A stretch of 33,016 nt of DNA, taken from contig WLMU01000013.1 of the NCBI GenBank assembly GCA_009700115.1, forward strand, positions 1-33,016, given 5' to 3'. The DNA comes from Actinomycetota bacterium (lineage in GTDB: Bacteria; Actinomycetota; Acidimicrobiia; Acidimicrobiales; Acidimicrobilacustridaceae). The notes beneath the pieces were generated by a model. That model made no database searches and was not told the origin of the DNA. It worked only from the letters and a program-made list of their open reading frames with translations. The position numbers were made by a program, and so were the translations under genes. This document shows positions 22,053-29,488 of the stretch, piece after piece (position 1 is the stretch's first letter; every line of letters begins with the position of its first letter).

Positions 22053-22726
22053 GTGGACCATTAGCTCTTGTCGGTGGCGGTGAATTTTCTGAAGGTTGCA
22101 CGTTCGACGCGGAACTTCTCGCTGCAGTCGGAGCCACGGAAGTGACACTTCTCGCGACTGGTTGGGCCTATGAAAATCCTCAGAAGTCGGTTGATGCCGC
22201 CCGCTCTTGGTTCGCCAAAGTTGATGTAACGGTTCGTGAAGTGCCCGTGTACACGCGCACCGATGCGTTAGATGCTGACAATGCTGCAGCCGTTGCGAAT
22301 GCGAAGTTTATTTACCTCACTGGTGTTTCTCCGATGCACATCAAATCAGTACTCAAAGGAACCCCGGTGTACGAAGCGCTCATTGGTGCGTGGCGAGGTG
22401 GTGCAGCATTGGTCGGCAGCGGCGCTGGTGCCGATGTGCTTTGCGACCCGATGGTCGACACGCGTGGCGGTGCGTTCACGGTTGGCCTTGGACTTCTGCC
22501 TGGTCTCGCTGTGATCGCCCGCAGTGATGAATGGTCGCCTGACAAAGTTCGGCGCACAATCGATCTTGCATCGACTGGAGTTGTGCTCCTTGAGCTTCCG
22601 ACCAGCACCGCAATCATCGATGACATTGGAAATGGCGGATGGCGCGTGGCCGGTGCCGGCTCTGTGATCGTGCACCGAGACGGAAAACTTTCCGATATCT
22701 CTGCGATACCCGAAGCTGTCTTTTAA
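22049..22726 (+). CDS. Peptidase S51 / cyanophycinase-like protein, probably without the nucleophile
   Basis: A 225-residue protein with the class I glutamine-amidotransferase-like fold of peptidase S51 (dipeptidase E, cyanophycinase). It opens with LALVGGGEFSEG and has KFIYLTGVSPMHIKSVLKGT followed by AWRGGAALVGSGAGADVL. In S51 enzymes the nucleophile elbow reads G-(T/S)-S-A-G-A; here aligning the final A-G-A gives G-S-G-A-G-A, so the serine position is glycine with a serine one residue earlier. Either the elbow is shifted or the protein is not a peptidase. GLGLLPGLAVIARSDEW follows as in the family. It is translationally coupled to the methyltransferase-like gene (ATGA) and convergent with the FKBP gene, 10 bases between stops. 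Confidence 0.7.
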   Translation: MSGPLALVGGGEFSEGCTFDAELLAAVGATEVTLLATGWAYENPQKSVDAARSWFAKVDVTVREVPVYTRTDALDADNAAAVANAKFIYLTGVSPMHIKSVLKGTPVYEALIGAWRGGAALVGSGAGADVLCDPMVDTRGGAFTVGLGLLPGLAVIARSDEWSPDKVRRTIDLASTGVVLLELPTSTAIIDDIGNGGWRVAGAGSVIVHRDGKLSDISAIPEAVF

Positions 22727-22736
22727 TCGAGCTTCG

Positions 22737-23417
22737 TTAGTTCGCTGCGGTTCCCGGAGTTGCCTCCGCTGACGCCGAGATCAAGTCGACGACAAAGATG
22801 AGCGATTCACCTGGCGGGATATTCCCCTGGCCCGTTGAGCCGTAGCCAAGGTCGGGAGGAATAATGAGCAGTCGGCGTCCGCCAGGCTGCATGCCCAGGA
22901 GACCTTGAGACCAACCTGTGATCACCTGGTTGAGCGGGAACGTCACTGACTTACCCGCGGCCCAAGACGAATCAAAGATCTTGCCGGTAGAACACGACAC
23001 GCCGATGTAGTTGACCGTGACGGAGTCGCCCTTTGCGACGGGAGTTCCTGTTCCAGTCACGAGATCTTTGACCACCAGTGAATCGGGGACAGTTCCAACC
23101 GGCATCGTCACGCCGGGGGCTCCCGCAGGAAGTGTGTCGTTGAAATCAACGCAAGGTTTGCCTGCTGCTGATGGAAGGTTCTCCGAGGGGTCGGTCGTGG
23201 TCGTCGCCAGCGAAGTCGTTGTGGTCGCGGCGGTGGTTGAGGTTGAACTGTTGTCGCTCAACGCAGTGAATAGTCCCGCAACCGCCACCATGATGACGGC
23301 AGCACCAACGATCGTGAAGAGCCGCCGGCGACGTTGGTCGCGACGATCCAGTGATCGTTCAACATTGAGGCGGGCCTTATGTCCGGCCTTTTGGCGTTCA
23401 CGCTTCGCGGTTCCCAT
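22737..23417 (-). CDS. Membrane-anchored FKBP-type peptidyl-prolyl isomerase
   Basis: A 226-residue protein: a very basic N-terminus (1-32), one membrane helix (about 33-52), a Ser/Thr-rich linker (53-80) and a C-terminal FKBP domain (about 108-215). The domain is canonical: GDSVTVNYIGVSCSTGKIFDSS, VITGWSQGLLGMQPGGRR and LIIPPDLGYG, followed by IPPGESLIFVVDLI. It should catalyse cis-trans isomerisation at prolines and chaperone proteins outside the membrane. The linker suggests reach into the cell wall. The gene directly follows, on the same strand, a second anchored protein of similar layout but with a cyclophilin-like domain (53 bases between). TAGCGT sits 9 bases before its ATG, so it may also be transcribed independently. 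Confidence 0.92.
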   Translation of the reverse strand: MGTAKRERQKAGHKARLNVERSLDRRDQRRRRLFTIVGAAVIMVAVAGLFTALSDNSSTSTTAATTTTSLATTTTDPSENLPSAAGKPCVDFNDTLPAGAPGVTMPVGTVPDSLVVKDLVTGTGTPVAKGDSVTVNYIGVSCSTGKIFDSSWAAGKSVTFPLNQVITGWSQGLLGMQPGGRRLLIIPPDLGYGSTGQGNIPPGESLIFVVDLISASAEATPGTAAN

Positions 23418-23426
23418 CGGGCGGCG

Positions 23427-23432
23427 ACGCTA
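23427..23432 (-). promoter_or_regulatory. Putative -10 hexamer (TAGCGT) of the FKBP gene
   Basis: TAGCGT on the minus strand ends 9 bases before the ATG at 23417; no Shine-Dalgarno sequence is visible. Confidence 0.4.
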
Positions 23433-23469
23433 GCAAGGCTCGGACCATAAGAGCCATCGCGGTCAATTG

Positions 23470-24315
23470 TTAACTCGGGATTGCTCCGCTGCGGACGACG
23501 CTGATCGATTGGATGGTTACCAGCGACGTGGGTTTCCCGGACTGGCTGGCCAATGTGTTGATGGCGGCAATTGTCGTGTCACCACTGAGCATGATGCCCA
23601 ACGGCGTCACTTGTTGATCGTTATCGGGGGCTTGATCGAAGGTGGCAACGACGAGTTGGCCGCCGATGCCGCCGGAAGCTGATGAGCGTGTCATTGCGAG
23701 CGCGCCGGGGGTGAACACGGTTCCCTTCGCAGGGATCTCACCTGGAATGGCAAAGCCGGGTTGGTTGGTGCCGCCCGAGAACGCCATGCCAACAGTGAAT
23801 GATGCGCGCGTGCGAACGTCGGTTACCGGTTGGCCGTCGTAGTAGTGATAGCGAGCGAGGACTACGAAGGTGTTGACGGTTTGCGGAGAAACTCGTGGGT
23901 TGAGTTGCACCGTCATCGGACCTTTCGAGGTCGTGATCGTTGCGGTGTAAAAGTGGTCGGTCTCGATGCACGTCGATGGGGCAGAGGCGAATGATGTTGT
24001 TCGTGCTGATGAACCGTCTTCGGCGGGACACGGCGTCGCTCCGCTGAGCGTGGCGCCAAGCGCTGCGGCCGGCGGCGTGATCCCGTTCGTCGGCAATGTG
24101 GTTGACGTCGGAGCGGTGGTCGTTGTTGCGGGCTTCGATGAGGATGACGAACGCGAGCCCAGGAAGGCGCCGAGTGTCGAGAGCACGACAATGACGGCAA
24201 CTGCACCAGCGGCCACCTGCTTGCGCCGGCGATCCTTGCGTTGGCGAGCTGTCAAAGCGGCTTGCGCCTTTTGGCGGGCTAACTGTTGCTGTCGGCGGTC
24301 CGAGGTGCGAGCCAT
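23470..24315 (-). CDS. Membrane-anchored cyclophilin-like protein with divergent active site
   Basis: A 281-residue protein with a basic N-terminus (ARQRKDRRRK), one membrane helix (about 34-53), a Ser/Thr/Pro linker and a C-terminal cyclophilin-like domain (about 120-278). ATITTSKGPMTVQLNPRVSPQTVNTFVVLA is the standard cyclophilin entry, and later SFTVGMAFSGGTNQPGFAIPGE and TPGALAMTRS follow the fold. In active cyclophilins the strand before the GG carries FHRV with the catalytic arginine; the corresponding region here (YDGQPVTDVRTRASF) does not show it clearly, so catalysis is doubtful. The ATG at 24315 is chosen because the basic anchor starts there and TAGGTT lies 8 bases upstream. It is divergent from lysC, with 60 bases between. 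Confidence 0.82.
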   Translation of the reverse strand: MARTSDRRQQQLARQKAQAALTARQRKDRRRKQVAAGAVAVIVVLSTLGAFLGSRSSSSSKPATTTTAPTSTTLPTNGITPPAAALGATLSGATPCPAEDGSSARTTSFASAPSTCIETDHFYTATITTSKGPMTVQLNPRVSPQTVNTFVVLARYHYYDGQPVTDVRTRASFTVGMAFSGGTNQPGFAIPGEIPAKGTVFTPGALAMTRSSASGGIGGQLVVATFDQAPDNDQQVTPLGIMLSGDTTIAAINTLASQSGKPTSLVTIQSISVVRSGAIPS

Positions 24316-24323
24316 GGTTGGAG

Positions 24324-24329
24324 AACCTA
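24324..24329 (-). promoter_or_regulatory. Putative -10 hexamer (TAGGTT) of the cyclophilin-like gene
   Basis: TAGGTT on the minus strand ends 8 bases before the ATG at 24315, without a Shine-Dalgarno sequence. Confidence 0.35.
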
Positions 24330-24361
24330 CAAGTGATTCGGGATCAGGTCGGGGCGGCCGG

Positions 24362-24367
24362 TAGCGT
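24362..24367 (+). promoter_or_regulatory. Putative -10 hexamer (TAGCGT) of lysC
   Basis: TAGCGT ends 8 bases before the GTG at 24376; no Shine-Dalgarno sequence lies between, which supports this GTG as the lysC start. Confidence 0.45.
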
Positions 24368-24375
24368 TGCATCCC

Positions 24376-25608
24376 GTGGCTCTCCTTGTTCAAAAGTTTG
24401 GTGGTACCTCGGTCGGCGATCCCGAGCGCATGCGCGCTGTCGCTGGCCATGTGGCGCGCACCGTGCGAGAGGGCAATCAGGTCGTGGTCGTGATTTCCGC
24501 CATGGGCAAGGAAACCGACGACCTTTTGCGAATCGCCGCCGAGGTTTCCAGTACTCGCCCAGGTCGCGAGATGGACATGCTCGTCACGGCAGGCGAACGC
24601 AAGGCAATGGCGTTGTTGTGTATGGCTATCGCGGACACTGGTATTGAGGCCGAATCGTTTACTGGCTCACAAGCCGGATTCCTCACAGACTCCACACACC
24701 GCAACGCAAAGATCGTCGACGTAAAGCCTGCGCGTGTTGTCGAAGCGTTGGCCGCTGGTCGCGTTGCTGTTGTTGGTGGAGCGCAGGGCGTTTCGCCCGA
24801 ATTCAATGTCACGTTCCTCGGTCGCGGTGGTTCAGATACCACTGCGGTTGCGCTTGCTCACGCGCTTGGCGCCGATTCATGTGAGCTCTATACCGATGTC
24901 ACCGGCGTGTTCACCACCGATCCGCGAATCGTGGCGAACGCTCGCAAGATGGAAAAAATCAGTTTCGATGAACTACTCGAAATGACGGCAAACGGTTGTC
25001 CCAAGCCAGCGATGCGCTCCGTTGAGTTCGCCCGTACCCACGGTGTCGATCTTCATGTGCGTTCAGCGTTTACGTGGGAACTCGGAACGATCGTCACCCA
25101 GGAGGACGAAACCATGGAACAAGCAATTGTTTCGGCAGTTGTGCACGATGCCGATGAAGCGAAAGTCACAGTCGGTGGTGCCGCTGATCGTCCTGGCATC
25201 GCCGCCCTGATGTTTCGCGCGCTTGCCGATGCAAACATCAACGTCGATCTGATCGTGCAGAACACGTCAGACCGCGGAGTCACCGATATTTCCTTCACAG
25301 TCCCACACAGTGAACTCGACGCCGCAATTGCGATCTGCGAAGAGCACACGGCCGATATTGGCGCAACTCACGTGACCGGCGACCCTGCCATTGCGCGAGT
25401 CAGTGTTGTTGGCGCGGGCATGAAGTCGCACCCGGGTGTTGCCGCAACGGTGTTTGAAACGCTGGCCGCGAACAACATCAATATCGAGATGATCGCCACG
25501 TCGGCGATCCGTGTGAGCTGTGTTGTTGCGGAAGCCGATATCGAGCGAGCGGTGATTTCCCTGCACGATGCCTTCGGTCTGGCCGATGGTCCCGTCTACG
25601 TCGATTGA
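24376..25608 (+). CDS. lysC: Aspartate kinase, alpha/beta type
   Basis: A 410-residue aspartokinase that phosphorylates aspartate, the first committed step to lysine, methionine, threonine and diaminopimelate. The catalytic domain (1 to about 240) begins LVQKFGGTSVGD and has VVVVISAMGKETDDLL, SFTGSQAGFLTD and FLGRGGSDTTAVALAHAL. Two ACT domains follow, with AKVTVGGAADRPGIAALMF and ARVSVVGAGMKSHPGVAATVF, where lysine/threonine feedback acts in homologues. The start is GTG 24376 (MALLVQKFGG), matching the usual N-terminus; an upstream TTG at 24367 is not favoured. An internal start at 25114 with a strong ribosome binding site would make the separate beta subunit. asd follows about 100 bases downstream. 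Confidence 0.96.
   Translation: MALLVQKFGGTSVGDPERMRAVAGHVARTVREGNQVVVVISAMGKETDDLLRIAAEVSSTRPGREMDMLVTAGERKAMALLCMAIADTGIEAESFTGSQAGFLTDSTHRNAKIVDVKPARVVEALAAGRVAVVGGAQGVSPEFNVTFLGRGGSDTTAVALAHALGADSCELYTDVTGVFTTDPRIVANARKMEKISFDELLEMTANGCPKPAMRSVEFARTHGVDLHVRSAFTWELGTIVTQEDETMEQAIVSAVVHDADEAKVTVGGAADRPGIAALMFRALADANINVDLIVQNTSDRGVTDISFTVPHSELDAAIAICEEHTADIGATHVTGDPAIARVSVVGAGMKSHPGVAATVFETLAANNINIEMIATSAIRVSCVVAEADIERAVISLHDAFGLADGPVYVD
25100..25116 (+). promoter_or_regulatory. Internal ribosome binding site and start for the aspartokinase beta subunit
   Basis: AGGAGG (25100-25105) is followed after 8 bases by an in-frame ATG (25114-25116), Met247 of LysC. Initiation here yields a 164-residue protein of the two ACT domains. 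Corynebacterium and Bacillus aspartokinases are known alpha2beta2 enzymes whose beta subunit comes from such an internal start. The site is stronger than anything at the main lysC start. Confidence 0.75.
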
Positions 25609-25649
25609 CCGTCTGTAGTGCTGGTTCGGGGCTCGATTCTGGGCTCTGA

Positions 25650-26735
<1,086 letters not shown>

Positions 26736-26767
26736 GTGCTGGGCCGATTGCACTGATCATTGAAACG

Positions 26768-26800
26768 AAAAGGACCCCAACCGATGGTTGGGGTCCTTTT
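26768..26800. terminator. Strong intrinsic terminator after asd, probably bidirectional
   Basis: A perfect 15-bp inverted repeat (26768-26782 and 26786-26800) around a 3-base GAT loop. The GGACCCCAACC core is flanked by A4 on one side and T4 on the other, so it can stop transcripts of asd from the left and of tRNA-Pro from the right. Confidence 0.9.
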
Positions 26801-26805
26801 ACATG

Positions 26806-26882
<77 letters not shown>

Positions 26883-26933
26883 TAAGGAGTGGTCACCCTA
26901 TCGGACGGCCTCGGTTGCAATGAAAGCCGGATC

Positions 26934-27365
26934 TCAGCCTTGAAAGGCCAGACCAGCGGCATCGCCCGACGCGAGATTGATCGGGTCGGCGTAGGACTCG
27001 CCGGCCAGAAGTGCATCGGCGGCCTTGCGTAAACGCAGTGAATCAAGTGGCTTGACGAGGTAACCGTCGGCGTCGCAACGCTGCACCTGGAAAACATCGT
27101 GAGCCCGATCAAGCAGCATGAGGACGGCGGTGATCGGGATGGCGTCCATCCCTTCGGCATTTCGAATGGCCATGCATGTGGCGATTCCGCCCATGTTCCC
27201 GATCTGTTCATCGATGATGACGAGATCGGGGCTCAACTGGGTGATCGCCTCGAGCACATCGATGCCTGCTCGCACTCGGTAAACGTTCGTCGACGCGTCG
27301 GCGAGGGAGGCATCGACCTCTTCGAGAATCCAGTCGGCATCGGTGGCGAGAAGGATGGTGGGCAC
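26934..27365 (-). CDS. Single-domain response regulator receiver protein
   Basis: A 143-residue protein made of one CheY-like receiver domain plus a short C-terminal tail. [15 protein letters not shown] supplies the acidic pair (Asp9, Asp11), [14 protein letters not shown] the phospho-acceptor Asp52, and DGYLVKPLD the conserved Lys105-Pro. The usual Thr/Ser switch after the fourth strand appears to be missing (AVLMLLDRA), so output switching may be non-standard. There is no DNA-binding or enzymatic output domain, and no histidine kinase nearby. The GTG at 27365 is preferred over GTG 27389 because TACTGT lies 7 bases before it. The tRNA-Pro gene follows. Its partner and role are unknown. Confidence 0.8.
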   Translation of the reverse strand: MPTILLATDADWILEEVDASLADASTNVYRVRAGIDVLEAITQLSPDLVIIDEQIGNMGGIATCMAIRNAEGMDAIPITAVLMLLDRAHDVFQVQRCDADGYLVKPLDSLRLRKAADALLAGESYADPINLASGDAAGLAFQG

Positions 27366-27372
27366 GGCGCAG

Positions 27373-27378
27373 ACAGTA
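27373..27378 (-). promoter_or_regulatory. Putative -10 hexamer (TACTGT) of the receiver-domain gene
   Basis: TACTGT on the minus strand ends 7 bases before the GTG at 27365, with no Shine-Dalgarno sequence; it helps choose this start. Confidence 0.4.
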
Positions 27379-27432
27379 CCGGCTGGCACCGGCCCCGCCC
27401 AACCATCGCGGCCCGTTGTTCCCCGGGCGTTG

Positions 27433-28500
27433 TCAGGTTGGGGTCAACCAGAGCGCGAGGCGGCCGAGCTCATCGAGGTTATGAACATCGGTATCAAGGA
27501 AGGGGACGTTGACGACCACGCCATTGGTAAGGGCTCTTGTGAGTGCTTCCAGCACGTTCTGCTCACCAGCAGCCACCTGTTGCGATTCGTGCAACACCGT
27601 GACGAACGGTGCCAGTGGTCCTTCGCCAAGGCCGCGGACTTCTTCTGTGCCGAAGCGGGGGTGCACGCGATTGACGACCAGGGCGTCCACGTTGATGTCA
27701 GCTTGGGCCAGTTTCTCGACGAAAACGGTGGCGTCTTCGATCGTGTCGTTGCGGGGAACCGTCACAAGAACAAACGCCGTGGAATCGGCAATGAGGAGAT
27801 TGTGAACCGCAACCGCGCGACCGCGGAATCCTTCTTCCATTCCATCGAACGTGGCGAAGAACTCGATGGCGTCATCGACGACCGACGCACTCACGATGCG
27901 AGCAACGGTGCGCAGGAAACCTTGAGCCGCGAAGTTCACGACGCGAGCGAAAGCCCCGCTTGGGGTAACCAACACCTTGTAGAGGCGATGATCGAGAAAG
28001 CGTGTAATGCGATCGGGGGCTTCAAGGAAATCAATCGCGTTGCTCGTTGGGGGAGTGTCAACGATTACGAGATCAAAACGGTTGTCGTTGTTGAGTTCAT
28101 ACAACTTTTCCATCGCCATGTATTCGTGCGCGCCAGACATTGAGTCAGCAATGTTGCGGTAGAAATCGTTGGTGAGGATGCTGTTCGCTTGGTCCGCGTT
28201 GAGCGCGTACTTGCGTATAAGGGCATCGAACGTGGTTGAGGTGTCGAGCATGACTGCCCACAACTCGCCGTTGACTTTGACATCAACTCGTTGTGGCTCG
28301 TTGCCTAGTGAAGCCTCGGCGCCAAGACCCATCGCATCGGAAAGCCTCCGTGCAGGGTCAATCGTCACAACACAAACGCGGCGACCTCGGTTTGCTGCTT
28401 CGAGTGCAAGCGCCGCAGCGGTTGTGGTTTTTCCTACGCCACCAGCGCCGACACACACAATGACGGAACGTTCGTGAAGGAGCGTCGCAAGCGAGTTCAT
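27433..28500 (-). CDS. ArsA/Get3-like ATPase, second subunit of a pair
   Basis: A 355-residue P-loop ATPase of the ArsA/Get3 family. The P-loop is GAGGVGKTTTAAALAL (from residue 18), with VVTIDPARRLSDAMG, the switch region VDTPPTSNAIDFLEAPDR and a helical insert GMEEGFRGRAVAVHNLL. Ala19 replaces the signature lysine of the deviant Walker A motif (GKGGVGK), which in Get3 and MinD reaches across the dimer to the partner's ATP. Mycobacteria encode a similar pair (Rv3679-Rv3680, described as Get3 homologues); which of the two this matches I cannot tell. The start overlaps the upstream partner's stop as ATGA, so a 1:1 heteromer is likely. No arsenic-resistance genes accompany it, arguing against arsenite export. 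Confidence 0.88.
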   Translation of the reverse strand: MNSLATLLHERSVIVCVGAGGVGKTTTAAALALEAANRGRRVCVVTIDPARRLSDAMGLGAEASLGNEPQRVDVKVNGELWAVMLDTSTTFDALIRKYALNADQANSILTNDFYRNIADSMSGAHEYMAMEKLYELNNDNRFDLVIVDTPPTSNAIDFLEAPDRITRFLDHRLYKVLVTPSGAFARVVNFAAQGFLRTVARIVSASVVDDAIEFFATFDGMEEGFRGRAVAVHNLLIADSTAFVLVTVPRNDTIEDATVFVEKLAQADINVDALVVNRVHPRFGTEEVRGLGEGPLAPFVTVLHESQQVAAGEQNVLEALTRALTNGVVVNVPFLDTDVHNLDELGRLALWLTPT

Positions 28501-29468
28501 GCGTCGTCCTCGGTGAGATTGTTGATTCCAATTGTGAGTGAATCTGCCAATATTTCGAGCTCTTGTGGTCCGGGCGCTGAAGTAAAGAGTTGCGGTGTCG
28601 TGAGTTGGGCGAGCGGCAAGCTTTCGGAGAGGCGAGCAACTTGTTCTCGTTGACGCCCAGCCCAGCGCAGGCGGAACGCGGCAGCATCACGCAACGCCGC
28701 AGCATCGTTTGCCGAAAGTTTCGGAGCGTTCTCGGCGAGAAGAGCATCGAGATCTCCATCGAGTCCTTCGGGAACGTCGACGAGACCGTTCACGATCACA
28801 GGCCCGAGCGCGATACCGATTTCGTCTTCAAGGGCGAACGCAGTTTCGATCACTTCGTTCACCGGAGTTTCCTCGGCCAATGTCACGAGCATGACTCGGC
28901 ATCGGTCAGGGTCGGCCAACATCGCCAGCACATCGTCGGCCTGAGTGGCGATGGGGCCTGCTCCCACAGCGCCGCGCAGGCCGGTGGGTGATTGCAGGAA
29001 CGAGACCGCGTGGCCTGCAGCAGGAGCATCGAGGACGATGAGGTCGGCGGCCCGCGAAGCTTCCATCGCCTTGACCCGACCCAGCACGAGGAGATCCCGA
29101 ATGCCGGGGGCGGCGGTGGTGACTACGTCGATGGCCCCGGTGGACGCCAAACGCCGGGTGATGCGGGCCAGACCGTGATCGGCGAGATACTCCGTCAGTG
29201 CCTCGTCAGGAGTCACGAGACGGCCTCGGATATCGGCATCTCCGCCCGGTCCACCCCCAGCATGGAGGGTCTGTTCGAGGGTTGTGAGGTCGGGCTGGGC
29301 AAAGAGCCGACTGATGGGTCCGCCGGGGGTCAGACGAATGAGAAGGGTGGAAATGCCGGCGCGGGCGGCGGTCCGGGCCAGGGCCGCGGACATGGTGCTT
29401 TTGCCCACGCCCCCCTTCCCGGCCACGATGAGGACCCGTGATGCTGCGAATAATCGTGCAGGGTCCAT
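28497..29468 (-). CDS. ArsA/Get3-like ATPase, first subunit of a pair
   Basis: A 323-residue P-loop ATPase. It has the full deviant Walker A motif AGKGGVGKSTMSAAL with signature Lys18 and P-loop Lys23, a switch region VLDAPAAGHAVSFLQSP and the C-terminal LPLAQLTTPQLFTSAPGPQE. It is read before, and overlaps by ATGA, the second ATPase gene. The two likely form a heteromer in which only this subunit supplies the signature lysine. Roles suggested for actinobacterial homologues concern handling of membrane or redox-sensitive proteins; nothing here proves a client. The ATG at 29468 is only 20 bases from the divergent NfeD-like start, so the promoters of both must overlap the opposite coding regions. 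Confidence 0.88.
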   Translation of the reverse strand: MDPARLFAASRVLIVAGKGGVGKSTMSAALARTAARAGISTLLIRLTPGGPISRLFAQPDLTTLEQTLHAGGGPGGDADIRGRLVTPDEALTEYLADHGLARITRRLASTGAIDVVTTAAPGIRDLLVLGRVKAMEASRAADLIVLDAPAAGHAVSFLQSPTGLRGAVGAGPIATQADDVLAMLADPDRCRVMLVTLAEETPVNEVIETAFALEDEIGIALGPVIVNGLVDVPEGLDGDLDALLAENAPKLSANDAAALRDAAAFRLRWAGRQREQVARLSESLPLAQLTTPQLFTSAPGPQELEILADSLTIGINNLTEDDA

Positions 29469-29488
29469 TTTCCCCTCGGAGGCTCGAC

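Noticed and set aside
27343-28143. Open frame of 266 codons on the plus strand
   Set aside because: Antisense to the second ArsA/Get3-like ATPase; composition is mirror-like and no family is recognisable.
27433-29468. Arsenite efflux operon
   Set aside because: The ArsA-like pair has no arsB, arsR, arsC or arsD neighbour; context fits the Get3-like pairs of actinobacteria instead.
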